This document shows positions 1 through 9,311 of a DNA stretch of 64,000 bases, one piece after another. The notes beneath the pieces were generated by a model. It searched no databases, had not been told where the DNA came from, and worked only from the letters and a program-made list of their open reading frames with translations. The number at the start of each line of letters is the position of its first letter. The stretch's first letter is position 1. This DNA comes from Aquiluna sp. GTDB lineage: Bacteria > Actinomycetota > Actinomycetes > Actinomycetales > Microbacteriaceae. The stretch is from contig JAGYIJ010000002.1 of assembly GCA_018402685.1 (NCBI GenBank), positions 248,001 through 312,000 on the forward strand, in the 5' to 3' direction. Position numbers and translations under genes: made by a program.

Positions 1-461
1 AACTTTCGTTAGTGGGCGCAAACCACAACGGGGCTGGCCAGTTGGTTGCCGCTGGATTGAAAACAGACATTCAGAAATTGCTAGAGAATCCGCCGGAGAA
101 ATCGAGGGTCATAGAACTCAAGGTCGCCGGGGCGTTTCACACTCCTTTCATGGATGACGCTCGCCTCGCACTGAAGACCTACACTGAGCAAATTGTGCCC
201 ACAGATCCCTCCATGAAGCTTTGGAGCAACGAGTCGGGTCAGCTGGTTGAATCGGGTAAAGAATTTCTCAGGCTATTGGTTCATCAGGTTGCAAACCCAG
301 TGCGCTGGGATCTTGTAATGAGAAACTTCGAGGGGCTGGAAGCGAACGTCGTTGAGCTAGTTCCAGCGGGGGCTTTGTCGGGTTTACTCAAAAGAGCGGT
401 CCAAGATTGTAGAGCTTTACCACTTCGAACACCCCAAGACTTTGAGAAGGTTGCTGAGTGA
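1..461 (+). CDS. fabD: malonyl-CoA:ACP transacylase, C-terminal part (5' end outside window)
   Basis: Transfers malonyl from CoA to acyl carrier protein, loading the extender for type II fatty-acid synthesis in the cytoplasm. The reading frame is open from base 3, so only about the last 150 residues are present. The GAFHTPFM motif carries the catalytic His, followed by QVANPVRW and a terminal ELVPAGALSGLLKR segment typical of FabD; the Ser active site (GHSLG) lies upstream of the window. The stop overlaps the fabH GTG start (GTGA), and acpP and fabF follow, which is the usual actinobacterial FAS II operon. Identification is secure from context and motifs. Confidence 0.93.
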   Translation, partial: LSLVGANHNGAGQLVAAGLKTDIQKLLENPPEKSRVIELKVAGAFHTPFMDDARLALKTYTEQIVPTDPSMKLWSNESGQLVESGKEFLRLLVHQVANPVRWDLVMRNFEGLEANVVELVPAGALSGLLKRAVQDCRALPLRTPQDFEKVAE

Positions 462-1456
462 AACAACTACTACAGAGCGAACCCGTTAGCTTCAGCAAAA
501 TCTATGCACTGGGAGCCGCCAGGGGTGACATGGTTGTCACCAATGACGATGTAGCGGGCCCCATTGATTCATCTGACGAGTGGATTCGCCAGCGAACCGG
601 CATCGCCACCCGGAGAAGAGCCACCCAAGACCAGTCTCTGATGGACATGTCCGTCTCGGCATCTAACGAGGCCATCAACAAAGCGGGCATCGACCCTGCC
701 GAGATTGACGCGGTGATCCTCGCCACAATTTCTTTTCCCTACCAAACCCCCTCGGGAGCGTCGCTTCTAAGTGAATTAGTGGGCGCCAAGGGTGCTGCAA
801 GCTATGACATCTCGGCTGCTTGCGCTGGATACTGCTATGGCATCGCGCAAGCTGACTCACTGGTGCGATCTGGAACCGCAAAGTATGTCTTGGTGGTTGG
901 CGCGGAAAAGCTCTCGGATTTTATTGAGCCAACGGACCGCTCAATCTCCTTCTTGCTGGGAGACGGAGCAGGTGCCGCGATTGTTGGACCAAGCGATCAC
1001 CCTGGGATTTCAAAGACAATCTGGGGTGCTGATGGAGCCAACTGGGACAAGGTTGGAATGACTGATTCACTCCTTGATTTCCGAGACGGAAAAGCTGCCT
1101 GGCCAACACTGGTGCAAGAGGGTCAATCTGTCTTCCGCTGGGCGGTTTGGGAAATGGCCAAGGTCGCCAAGGAAGCCCTTGAGGCTTCTGGCCTTCAGGC
1201 AGAGGATCTGTCCGCATTGGTGACCCACCAGGCCAACGAGCGAATTATCGACGAGCTTGCCAAGCAGCTAAAGCTCCCAGAAAACGTTGTTGTTGCGCGG
1301 GACGTTGTTGACACTGGAAACACCTCAGCTGCCTCCATACCGCTTGCTATGCACCGCATTTTGAACGAGGGCTTAGTGAAGCCAGGTGGCTACGCGCTAG
1401 AAATTGGTTTTGGCGCAGGGCTTGCCTATGCCGCTCAAGTTGTAGAACTCCCATAA
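458..1456 (+). CDS. fabH: 3-oxoacyl-ACP synthase III (KAS III)
   Basis: Condenses an acyl-CoA primer with malonyl-ACP to start fatty-acid chains. The 332-residue protein is full length, with the thiolase-fold catalytic triad visible: Cys122 in SAACAGY, His257 in THQANERII and Asn288 in DTGNTSAAS. The GTG start overlaps the fabD stop by four bases, implying translational coupling. It is the second gene of fabD-fabH-acpP-fabF. Primer preference (straight or branched acyl-CoA) cannot be read from the sequence. Confidence 0.95.
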   Translation: MKQLLQSEPVSFSKIYALGAARGDMVVTNDDVAGPIDSSDEWIRQRTGIATRRRATQDQSLMDMSVSASNEAINKAGIDPAEIDAVILATISFPYQTPSGASLLSELVGAKGAASYDISAACAGYCYGIAQADSLVRSGTAKYVLVVGAEKLSDFIEPTDRSISFLLGDGAGAAIVGPSDHPGISKTIWGADGANWDKVGMTDSLLDFRDGKAAWPTLVQEGQSVFRWAVWEMAKVAKEALEASGLQAEDLSALVTHQANERIIDELAKQLKLPENVVVARDVVDTGNTSAASIPLAMHRILNEGLVKPGGYALEIGFGAGLAYAAQVVELP

Positions 1457-1493
1457 AATAAACCGACATCCAAGAATCACTTTAGGAGAAAAC

Positions 1494-1742
1494 ATGGCAC
1501 TCACAGAAGCCGAAGTACTAGCAGGACTAGCAGAGCTAGTAAACGACGAGACTGGCATCAGTGCCGACGCTGTCCAAATGGACAAGTCATTCACCGACGA
1601 CCTGGACATCGACTCAATCTCGATGATGACCATCGTCGTAAACGCCGAAGACAAGTTCGGCGTGAAGATCCCGGACGAGGAAGTAAAGAACCTCATCACA
1701 GTGGCTGACGCAGTCAACTTCATTAGCTCCAACCAGGGCTAG
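1494..1742 (+). CDS. acpP: acyl carrier protein
   Basis: An 82-residue acidic four-helix carrier that holds growing fatty acids on a 4'-phosphopantetheine arm. The attachment Ser is residue 41 in DLDIDSISMM; the usual motif is DSL, so DSI is a mild variant. An AGGAGA ribosome-binding site lies 6-7 bases before the ATG. It sits between fabH and fabF with only 37 and 3 bases of spacing, so it is clearly part of the FAS II operon. Confidence 0.96.
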   Translation: MALTEAEVLAGLAELVNDETGISADAVQMDKSFTDDLDIDSISMMTIVVNAEDKFGVKIPDEEVKNLITVADAVNFISSNQG

Positions 1743-1745
1743 CCC

Positions 1746-2978
1746 ATGCGCCGCGTCGTCATCACCGGGCTCGGTGCTACCACTCCCCTAGGTGGTGACG
1801 TCGCGAGTAGCTGGGAAGCTTTGCTTCAAGGCAAATCTGGCATCAGCACACTCGAACAAGACTGGGTTGCAAAGTATGAACTCCCAGTAACTTTCGCAGG
1901 TCAGGCAAAGGTCTCTGCTGATGCCATTTTGACCCCGCAAGAACAAAAGCGTCTTGACCCCTCCTCGCAATTTGCACTGATTAGTGCTCGCCAGGCCTGG
2001 CTGGATGCCGGCGAACCCGAAGTTGAACCAGAGCGACTCGGCGTTGACTTTGCAACTGGCATCGGTGGGGTTTGGACTCTTCTAGACGCTTTTGAAACTC
2101 TCAAGGAGCGTGGTCCAAGACGAGTGCTCCCGATGACAGTCCCGATGCTGATGCCAAATGGTCCAGCTGCAGCGATCGGAATGGCCCTAGGTGCCAGGGC
2201 TGGCGTAAGAACAGCCGTGAGCGCTTGTGCTTCGGGAAATGAAGCCATCGCCAACGGTTACCACAGGATCCTCAGTGGTGAGGCTGATGTCATAATCGCC
2301 GGTGGCGCAGAGGCCGCTATTCACCCACTACCCATCGCAGCATTTGCCGCAATGCACGCACTCAGCAAACGAAATGATGAACCAGAGCGAGCCTCCAGAC
2401 CCTATGACACTGACCGCGACGGCTTTGTGATGGGTGAGGGTGCTGGCTCGGTAGTCATGGAGACCCTGGAATCCGCTCAAGCAAGGGGCGCTCAGATCTA
2501 CTGCGAAATAGTTGGCTCCTCTGTTACTTCGGACGCTTATCACATCACCGCACCAGATCCTGAGGGAGCTGGTGCTGCCAGAGCGATGATCAGTGCGCTG
2601 GAGATGGCAGGGGTATCAATCAGCGATGTTGAGCACGTGAACGCTCACGCAACCTCAACACCGGTGGGCGACATCGCTGAGTACACCGCACTCAAGCGAG
2701 TTTTTGGTTCTCACACTGAAGAGCTCATCGTCTCGGCCACCAAGGCCTCCACCGGCCACCTGCTAGGTGGAGCTGGAGCGGTCGAAGCTATCTTCACGAT
2801 TCTTGCGCTCAAGCACCAGCTGGCTCCAGGGACCATCAACTTAGAGAATCAAGATTCAGAGATTCCACTAAACGTTCCTGCCAAACCACACGCGCTCTCT
2901 AGAAAAGATGCAGTTGCGATCAGCAACAGCTTTGGCTTTGGTGGACATAACGCCGTTCTAGCCTTTAGAAACATCTAG
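1746..2978 (+). CDS. fabF: 3-oxoacyl-ACP synthase II (KAS II)
   Basis: Elongating ketosynthase that condenses acyl-ACP with malonyl-ACP. The 410-residue length is normal. The Cys-His-His triad is present: Cys161 (SACASGNEA), His301 (NAHATSTPVGD) and His338 (STGHLLGGAGAVEA), with the conserved Lys333 before the last His. It is the last gene of the FAS II cluster. Its TAG stop shares the bases CTAG (2975-2978) with the stop of the convergent minus-strand gene, so there is no intergenic terminator. Confidence 0.95.
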   Translation: MRRVVITGLGATTPLGGDVASSWEALLQGKSGISTLEQDWVAKYELPVTFAGQAKVSADAILTPQEQKRLDPSSQFALISARQAWLDAGEPEVEPERLGVDFATGIGGVWTLLDAFETLKERGPRRVLPMTVPMLMPNGPAAAIGMALGARAGVRTAVSACASGNEAIANGYHRILSGEADVIIAGGAEAAIHPLPIAAFAAMHALSKRNDEPERASRPYDTDRDGFVMGEGAGSVVMETLESAQARGAQIYCEIVGSSVTSDAYHITAPDPEGAGAARAMISALEMAGVSISDVEHVNAHATSTPVGDIAEYTALKRVFGSHTEELIVSATKASTGHLLGGAGAVEAIFTILALKHQLAPGTINLENQDSEIPLNVPAKPHALSRKDAVAISNSFGFGGHNAVLAFRNI

Positions 2979-3415
2979 ACAGCGCGCGGCATCGCGCGAT
3001 AGCGGATTGCTCCGAGCCGGTACGGCTCAAGCAGATCCATCCAAGGCTGACCCTCAATCAAGCGAAGTCTTCTTTCAAGCTCTGCCATGCTTCCCGCTGA
3101 TTCGAGAACTTGCTGCCTTAGTTGACCCATGCGAATAACGGGCTCGCCTGCATCATCCAGCTGTTGTCGAAGGATTCCGAGTCCCGGGTGGAACAAGAAG
3201 CGCTCGCTGATTCCTTCTATTTCAAAAGGGCAGCCAATCTTGGCCAATTCAGATGCGGCAATCGAGGACTCTAGGTTCGCCTCAAAAACTGCCTGAAAGG
3301 TTCCTGGTTGAAAGGGCTGAGGCTGCCAGGCTGGGCGCACATGTTTGGCGGCAAACAGGCTGTTGACCGCTTGCCGCTGGCTGATAGATGCACTGAGCAC
3401 CCATATCCGAGCCAC
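2975..3415 (-). CDS. DUF3145-like protein
   Basis: A 146-residue protein of unknown biochemical role. Its layout resembles actinobacterial DUF3145 proteins, which commonly neighbour fabF: an N-terminal strand (ARIWVLSAS), a PAWQPQPFQPGTF segment, FHPGLGI in the middle and GQPWMDLLEPYR near the C terminus. I chose the GTG start because GGAAG lies seven bases upstream and the family match begins there. An in-frame ATG at 3475 would add 20 residues with no family resemblance. It is convergent with fabF and sits just downstream of the broken photolyase-related gene. The family assignment is by eye and moderate in confidence. Confidence 0.65.
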   Translation of the reverse strand: MARIWVLSASISQRQAVNSLFAAKHVRPAWQPQPFQPGTFQAVFEANLESSIAASELAKIGCPFEIEGISERFLFHPGLGILRQQLDDAGEPVIRMGQLRQQVLESAGSMAELERRLRLIEGQPWMDLLEPYRLGAIRYRAMPRAV

Positions 3416-3496
3416 TTGTACCCTTCCGATCCAGTTTCGTCTTCCCCAACGTCCTGAATCGGATACCCCAAACATAAGCCTTGGGATTTGTAATTG

Positions 3497-4932
3497 TCAA
3501 AGTCCCGCTCTGGTACGTTCCTGCTCGTGGATGGCGTCTGTGTCACTGAGCCGCTTGTAACCCGAGACCGATTGGAACATTCTGTGGTTCTTGGAAAAGC
3601 GCTCGAGGTTGTTACCTATGAAGTCCCAGTAACCTGCGGTGACCGGACAAGCGTTCTCACCAAGCCGCACCTTAGGGTCGAATTTGCAGCCCTTGCAGAG
3701 ATTGGACATCTTGTTTACGTATGCACCGCCAGCCGCATATGGTTTGGTCGACATTTGACCGCCATCGGCAAACAAAGACATCCCGATCACATTCGCTGGC
3801 ATTACCCAAGGGGTGCCATCAACAAAGGAGTCAATAAACCAGTCATTGACCTCTTTGGGGCTAAACCCGCGCTGCATGAAGATATTGCCAAGGATCATGA
3901 GCCGAGGAATGTGATGGGTCCAACCGGCTTTGTTGACTTGGTTAATCGACCAGGACAAACAGTTCGCTTCGATATCGCCTGACTATGAGGTCTCTAATCG
4001 TTGTTGGCAGTGGCGTATTGGCTTGCAGCTCGTTCTTTGCCGTGTAGTCCTTGCCGAAGTGCCAGTAGAGCTGCCAGACGTAGTCTCGCCAACCGACGAC
4101 CTGCCTGATGAACCCCTCAACCGATTCAATCCTCGCTCTGCCTGCAGAGATATTCAGCCTCAACCGCCCTCACCAAGTTGATTGGATCGATAAGGCCCAA
4201 ATTCATTGGCACCGAGAGCATCGAGTGGGCCATGACCCAATCGCCCGAGTCAATGGCGTCCTCATACGGGCCAAAGAGATCAAGACGATTAGTCAGAAAG
4301 TCACTAACCGCTAGCTCCGCTTCCTTTGCCGTCGCGGCAAAACGCCTGGGTCCATCCTCACCGACAAACACGACACCAGCTGCTTCAAGAGCATCAAGCT
4401 CGGCTCGCACTTCTTGGTCAAGCTCTGTCTCAGTTGGCATCCAAGGCTCTTTGATACCGAGCCCCTGCTTTGGCGGTGGCAGTCGGTTTGCCTCATCAAA
4501 ATTCCACTTGCCACCCTCGGGCTCTTGGCCATTCATCAATAGACCAAGTCGCTGGCGCTGCAGTCGGTAGAAATCCTCCAACCTCAGCCTCTTCTTGCCC
4601 TCCGCAAACATTGCGAAATCCGCTCTTGAGGAACAAAAACCACGGTGATCTAGCAGGTCGATTCCCAGTGCGTTGGCAAAATCCAGCATTTGATAAGAAG
4701 AGGGAGAGATGGCTGTTTTAGTCCTTTTGTCACCGACCAGATCGCGGTAGCTATCGACCTCGACAACTTGGACTCTGGGGTCCTTTGAGCGTGCCCTGAG
4801 GGCAAACAGAATTAGGTGTGCCTTTTGACGGTGGTAGGGACGCTTTCTGAATTGGTTTTTGACAATGGGCAGCAAAATGTCTCCCCCAAGGTCGAAATGC
4901 GAACCCAACTGGTCCGCAAAGAGAAGCTGCAT
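3497..4932 (-). pseudogene. cryptochrome/photolyase-related protein (FeS-BCP type), broken by two frameshifts
   Basis: Deoxyribodipyrimidine photolyase-related family (DPRP/PhrB-like), flavin- and [4Fe-4S]-containing enzymes that repair (6-4) photoproducts. The protein is spread over three frames: 4932 to about 4148, about 4148 to 3980, and about 3980 to 3497. RPYHRQK and GVVFVGEDG fall in the first, ESVEGFIRQVVGWRDYVWQLYW in the second, and DSFVDGTPWVMPANV with ADGGQMSTKPYAAGGAY in the third. The four Cys expected for the cluster are kept (EANCLSW, LCKGC, GENACP). Each break is repaired by one base and no other decay is visible, so sequence error is as likely as real inactivation. It is divergent from tdk. 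Confidence 0.85.
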
Positions 4933-4968
4933 GCAATACCACCTATACGATTTGTAACTAGAACAACT

Positions 4969-5565
4969 ATGAGCAAACTCTATTTCCGCTATGGCGCGAT
5001 GAACTCGGGCAAATCTACTGCCCTACTGCAGGCTGCCTTCAACTACGAAGAACGCTCTCAATATGTTCTATTGGCAAAACCCGCCTTGGATTCAAAAGGC
5101 GACAAGAACATTGTTTCGCGTCTTGGAGTGACAAGGGAGGTTGACTTTCTAGTTGAGCCCCATCAAAACCTGCGAGAGATCTTTGCAGACTATGCGGAAG
5201 AGTTCTCAACCAAGCACTCGGCATCAATTGCATGCTTGCTATTGGATGAGTCACAGTTTCTAACTCCGGAGCAGGTGGACCAGGCACTCGAGATCGCCGT
5301 GTTGGATGACGTTCCGGTTTTGGCCTATGGAATTCGCACCGACTTTCAAACCAAGAGCTTTCCAGGTTCACGGCGCCTGATGGAGATCGCGCACTCGTTA
5401 GAGGAACTGAAAACCATCTGCAGATGTGGCCGAAAGGCCATGTTCAATGGCAGGAAAATCAATGGGAAGTTCATTTTTGATGGTGACCAGGTTGCCATTG
5501 ATGGTGATCAAGTTTCCTACGAGTCACTCTGTGCCGCTTGCTACTTCGAGAAACAGGGCAAGTAG
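4969..5565 (+). CDS. tdk: thymidine kinase
   Basis: Phosphorylates thymidine to dTMP in nucleoside salvage. The protein has 198 residues from the ATG that begins MSKLYF. The P-loop GAMNSGKS (residues 9-16) and the LLLDESQF Walker B-like motif are present, as are Cys pairs for structural zinc (CRCGRKA and CAACYF). The frame is open further upstream, but type II thymidine kinases start close to the P-loop, so the longer form is unlikely. A possible -10 (TATACG, 4944-4949) lies upstream. An intrinsic terminator follows the gene. Confidence 0.92.
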   Translation: MSKLYFRYGAMNSGKSTALLQAAFNYEERSQYVLLAKPALDSKGDKNIVSRLGVTREVDFLVEPHQNLREIFADYAEEFSTKHSASIACLLLDESQFLTPEQVDQALEIAVLDDVPVLAYGIRTDFQTKSFPGSRRLMEIAHSLEELKTICRCGRKAMFNGRKINGKFIFDGDQVAIDGDQVSYESLCAACYFEKQGK

Positions 5566-5590
5566 CCAAAAAGAGCTGGGCTGTACAAAC

Positions 5591-5624
5591 CATAAAACAG
5601 CAGATTTGCTGTGGTATGTTTTTT
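5591..5624 (+). terminator. intrinsic terminator after tdk
   Basis: The stem CATA-(AA)-ACAGCA, loop GATT, TGCTGT-(GG)-TATG is followed directly by six T residues (5619-5624). It ends the monocistronic tdk transcript. The remaining 120 bases before the next gene hold only a small GAATCA-TCT-TGATTC inverted repeat (5683-5697). Confidence 0.8.
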
Positions 5625-5744
5625 CGGAACTACTTCAAGGAGGCGATGTCCACCCGTGGACTATCCCAATAGTTATAGCCTGAATCATCTTGATTCGTCG
5701 CTTCTGCCAACCGCATTTAAAGCCCCAGCGCACCTAGGCTTCAA

Positions 5745-7139
5745 ATGTTAGGAGAGGTTGGCCTAGTTCTTCTAGGGCTGGCGGTAATCGCCATAATCAT
5801 TGCCATAAACGGCTACTTTGTTGCACAAGAGTTTTCATACATGGCGGTTGATAGACCCACCCTTAGAGCCATGGCCGCCAAGGGCAATAACGGCGCCAGG
5901 CGAGCGCTCAAGGTCACCAACCGCACCTCCTTCATGCTCTCCGGAGCGCAATTGGGCATCACAATAACCGGCCTTATGGTTGGTTATGTTGCCGAGCCAC
6001 TGGTTGGTGAATCACTTGGTCGAATTCTTGGCACAACCGGAATACCGCCAGCCGTGGGCATCACCATTGGAACCGTCTTTGCGCTTGTTTTGGCGGCCAT
6101 TGTCCAGATGATCTTTGGTGAGCTCTTCCCCAAGAACTTGGCCATCTCAAATGCCACCCCGATGTCACTGGCCCTTGCTCGATCAACACTCATTTATCTT
6201 GCAGCTTTTGGATGGCTCATCTCGATTTTTGACAAGTCATCGAACGCCCTGTTGCGACTGATTCGCGTTGAGCCGGTTCATGATCTTGATGCCAGTGCCA
6301 ACGCCGACGATCTTGAGCACATGGTGGAGGACTCTTTTGACAGCGGGGACCTCCCAGAAGATCTTTTTGTCCTGCTCGATCGAATTCTTGACTTCCCCGA
6401 TCGCGATGTTGAGCACGCCATGGTTCCAAGATCCAGGACCGATTTCATTGAGCCCGAAACCACCATTGCCGAAGCGCGCGCCTTGATGTCGACCTCCCAC
6501 ACCCGCTTCCCCGTGATTGGCGAAGGCGAAGAGCCGCTAGGTGTGCTGCACCTTTCAGACGTACTACATAGCAAACCCAACGACCCAAAGCCTGTAACCA
6601 AGCTGATGCGAGAGCCACTGGTTATACCGACTGTCATGAGCCTTCCAGAGGCGCTGACCGCTTTGATTGAGAGCCAGAACGAAATGGCGCTTGTTATTGA
6701 TGAATACGGTGGTTTTGCCGGCGTTCTGACTATTGAAGACCTCGGTGAAGAGCTGCTAGGGGAAATTAGCGATGAGCACGACACTGATGAAGTAGATGTG
6801 ATCCTGCAGCTCTCGGAAGGTAAATGGCAGCTGCCAGGTTCGATGCCGATCGATGAGCTCGAGAGACTTATGGGCATTGACATCCCAGAGGGCGACTGGG
6901 AAACACTTTCCGGTTTGCTAATCGGAACAAAAGGCAGCTTGCCTGAGGTTGCCGAGGTGCTAGAGATCGAAATCGAGCAAACCGCTGAAGATATCACCAG
7001 CGGTGAGGAGACGATTCAGGTCCTAAGGGCACAGGTTGGCTCAATCGACCGTCACATTCCAGATGATGTGATTGTCGAACTGGCCAGGATTACGCCCCCA
7101 GAGCCAGATACTGAGACTCGAGAAGGGAGCCAGGCCTAA
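5745..7139 (+). CDS. DUF21/CBS/CorC_HlyC-domain membrane protein (hemolysin-family type)
   Basis: A 464-residue integral membrane protein of the CorC/CNNM-like family, implicated in Mg2+ or other cation efflux; the hemolysin label is historical. The N-terminal DUF21 region (about residues 1-190) has three to four hydrophobic segments and the conserved FGELFPKNLA motif. A CBS pair follows (DVEHAMVPRSRTDFI to VIDEYGGFAGVLTIEDL), then a C-terminal CorC_HlyC transporter-associated domain (QLPGSMPIDELERLMG). No strong ribosome-binding site is visible before the ATG. The stop overlaps the start of the next, paralogous gene by one base (TAATG). Confidence 0.88.
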   Translation: MLGEVGLVLLGLAVIAIIIAINGYFVAQEFSYMAVDRPTLRAMAAKGNNGARRALKVTNRTSFMLSGAQLGITITGLMVGYVAEPLVGESLGRILGTTGIPPAVGITIGTVFALVLAAIVQMIFGELFPKNLAISNATPMSLALARSTLIYLAAFGWLISIFDKSSNALLRLIRVEPVHDLDASANADDLEHMVEDSFDSGDLPEDLFVLLDRILDFPDRDVEHAMVPRSRTDFIEPETTIAEARALMSTSHTRFPVIGEGEEPLGVLHLSDVLHSKPNDPKPVTKLMREPLVIPTVMSLPEALTALIESQNEMALVIDEYGGFAGVLTIEDLGEELLGEISDEHDTDEVDVILQLSEGKWQLPGSMPIDELERLMGIDIPEGDWETLSGLLIGTKGSLPEVAEVLEIEIEQTAEDITSGEETIQVLRAQVGSIDRHIPDDVIVELARITPPEPDTETREGSQA

Positions 7140-8143
7140 TGTTTGATTGGACCGTGTTTCTCGTAACAGTTTTGTTGATTGTTCTGAGTGCCTTCTTCGT
7201 CGTTATTGAGTTTTCGCTAATTGGTGCCAGACGGCACCGGCTGGAGGCTGAGGCAGGAGAGAAGGCATCAGCCCGTGCTGCGCTTCGCGGCATGAACGAG
7301 CTCACGACAATGCTGGCAGCAGCGCAGCTAGGAATCACAGCCTGCACCTTCGGACTCGGTGCTGTAACAAAGCCCGCAGTTGAGTACTGGTTAGCTCCGA
7401 TTTTGACATCTTTGGGTCTCCCCCTTTGGATTGCTGGCGGAACCGCATTCGCGTTGTCCTTGCTCCTAGTCACCTTCTTGCACCTGGTGGTTGGCGAAAT
7501 GGCTCCCAAGTCCTGGGCAATTGCAAACCCGGAGCTGTCGGCAAAGGTCATTGGTGTTGCCTCCCGGGTCTATCTCTGGCCAATCAGACCCTTTTTGAAT
7601 TGGGTGAACAAGATCGCAAATTTCTTGGTGCGTGCAGTTGGTGTTACGCCTATAGATAGAGCGGCAGTAGGTGGGCAAGATGCTGACACAATTAGACAGG
7701 TGGTTGAGCACTCGGCTCGAATTGGTGTTCTAGAACCCCAGCTCAAATCTCAGATCACCGAGGCAATTCAACTCCAAAGCATCACCGCTGGTGACTTCAC
7801 AAAGACCGATCAGGAAGTTGCTTCGGTTCCAAACACCAGCACTGTGGGCGAGGTCCAGCAAGAGAGTCGTAGATCCGGACACCTAAGAATTCTTATTCGA
7901 AACAAAAAGGATGAAATCACTCACGTTGTCCACATCAGAGACACGCTTCAGGTTGCAGCGGACAAGCCCATTAAGAAGTACCTCAGACCGGTCTTCTCGA
8001 CCTCTGCCGAGACCCCGCTGCACGAGATGCTCGCTAGCATGAGAGAAGCCGGTGTTCAACTAGCATTGGTAAACCACGCACAAGGACTTCAAAGTGTGGT
8101 GACCGTGAAAGACGTGATCAAACGGATCTTGCCCCAGGCCTAG
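7139..8143 (+). CDS. DUF21/CBS-domain membrane protein, shorter paralogue
   Basis: A 334-residue paralogue of the preceding protein. The DUF21 membrane region carries VVGEMAPKSWA in place of FGELFPKNLA, followed by a degenerate CBS pair (about residues 215-330). The C-terminal CorC_HlyC domain is absent. Tandem long/short pairs of this type are common in Actinobacteria and may form mixed complexes (inference). It is translationally coupled to the gene before it through the TAATG overlap, and the downstream Ca2+/Na+ exchanger gene suggests a cation-homeostasis cluster. Confidence 0.87.
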   Translation: MFDWTVFLVTVLLIVLSAFFVVIEFSLIGARRHRLEAEAGEKASARAALRGMNELTTMLAAAQLGITACTFGLGAVTKPAVEYWLAPILTSLGLPLWIAGGTAFALSLLLVTFLHLVVGEMAPKSWAIANPELSAKVIGVASRVYLWPIRPFLNWVNKIANFLVRAVGVTPIDRAAVGGQDADTIRQVVEHSARIGVLEPQLKSQITEAIQLQSITAGDFTKTDQEVASVPNTSTVGEVQQESRRSGHLRILIRNKKDEITHVVHIRDTLQVAADKPIKKYLRPVFSTSAETPLHEMLASMREAGVQLALVNHAQGLQSVVTVKDVIKRILPQA

Positions 8144-8201
8144 CGCGAATACCTTCACTGGCTCGCAACCAATACCTGTCCCCCAATCTAAAGTTGAGTT
8201 C

Positions 8202-9311
8202 ATGAATCTGCTGGATGTCGGTTTTGTCATCGCTGGCCTAGTCCTGTTGGGCTTTGGCGGCGAGGCACTGGTTAGAGGCGCTGGAACAATAGCCACTAAA
8301 GCCCGAGTCTCACCACTAATCATCGGCCTCGTGGTCGTCTCCGCTGCAACCTCAGCCCCCGAGTTCGCTGTCACTATCGGCGCCGTTTCAAATGGGGAGC
8401 CCGATTTGGCAATCGGAAACGTCATTGGCAGCAACATCGCGAACATACTTCTAATCCTTGGAGTTGCTGCACTGATTAGTCCACTGGTGATCAAGCGGCA
8501 GCTGGTGAGATTCGACATTCCAGTAATGCTCGGCATCTCAGTATTGTTGGTGCTTTTCAGCCTTGATGGGCGAATCAGTCCACTTGATGGCGGCATATTG
8601 TTCGCCTTGCTGGCAATCCACGTAGCAATCAGTGTCGTTATGGCTAGGCGCTCTCCTGAGGAGCCTAAGTTTGAAACTGTTGATCTTCCGTTGAAGTCCG
8701 CTCCGGTTGCGATCTCTGTGGCACTCGGGTTAGTTGTCTTGGGCGTTGGCATGCTGGTTGTTGGTTCACAGGTCCTAGTCACCGGAGCCATAAACATTGC
8801 AACCGCCTTGGGAGTGAGCAGCTTGGTGATTGGACTAACTGTTGTGGCAATAGGCACCTCTCTTCCCGAACTCGCGACTTCCATTGCCGCAATTCGCAAG
8901 GGTGAGACCGACATGGCCGTGGGCAATGTGGTTGGCAGCAACATCTTCAACATCGGATTGGTTCTTGGAGTGCCAGCGTTTATTTTTGGAGACGGGCTGC
9001 CCGTGCTTCAAACCGCAATCGCAATTGACTTCCCGATCATGCTCGCGGCAGCTGTTGCGCTTTTGCCAATTGCCTTCACGGGCTTCATCATTGCTCGCTG
9101 GGAGGGCGCGCTGTTCTTTGGCCTCTACCTTGCGTACATGATCTATTTAGTGCTCGACAACACCGATCACGAGGGGTCAGAAGCTTTCTCCTTTGCCATG
9201 CTTTATGTTGCTGGACCCTTGCTAGCGCTGACACTGATTGGGGTAGTTCTACGAGAAGTACTTCTAAGCAACAAGCAAAGAGGCCTCGAGGATTCATCGT
9301 CGCAAAACTAG
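8202..9311 (+). CDS. calcium/sodium antiporter, CaCA superfamily (YrbG type)
   Basis: A 369-residue inner-membrane cation exchanger with two inverted alpha repeats. The first has SAATSAPEF and GNVIGSNIANILLILG; the second has AIGTSLPELATS and GNVVGSNIFNIGLVLG. About ten hydrophobic segments are visible, and the C terminus is hydrophilic. The two acidic residues in the PE motifs are the expected ion ligands. It lies 58 bases after the DUF21/CBS pair on the same strand and may be cotranscribed. The K+ requirement and the exact ions cannot be judged from sequence. Confidence 0.9.
   Translation: MNLLDVGFVIAGLVLLGFGGEALVRGAGTIATKARVSPLIIGLVVVSAATSAPEFAVTIGAVSNGEPDLAIGNVIGSNIANILLILGVAALISPLVIKRQLVRFDIPVMLGISVLLVLFSLDGRISPLDGGILFALLAIHVAISVVMARRSPEEPKFETVDLPLKSAPVAISVALGLVVLGVGMLVVGSQVLVTGAINIATALGVSSLVIGLTVVAIGTSLPELATSIAAIRKGETDMAVGNVVGSNIFNIGLVLGVPAFIFGDGLPVLQTAIAIDFPIMLAAAVALLPIAFTGFIIARWEGALFFGLYLAYMIYLVLDNTDHEGSEAFSFAMLYVAGPLLALTLIGVVLREVLLSNKQRGLEDSSSQN

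Noticed and set aside
4816-4968. N-terminal extension of thymidine kinase
   Set aside because: Open frame only; it overlaps the divergent photolyase-related gene and type II thymidine kinases begin just before the P-loop.
5640-5675. Short leader ORF (AAGGAGG then ATG TCC ACC ...) before the DUF21/CBS gene
   Set aside because: Spacing between the Shine-Dalgarno sequence and ATG is too short and the eight-codon peptide has no regulatory pattern; probably chance.
6278-6997. Long antisense frame of 239 residues opposite the DUF21/CBS gene
   Set aside because: Ser/Ile-rich shadow translation of the opposite strand, with no ribosome-binding site and no domain; the plus-strand gene is secure.
8060-8953. 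Antisense frame of 297 residues across the CaCA exchanger
   Set aside because: Low-complexity Thr/Ser/Ala composition typical of a complementary-strand artefact; it crosses two real genes.
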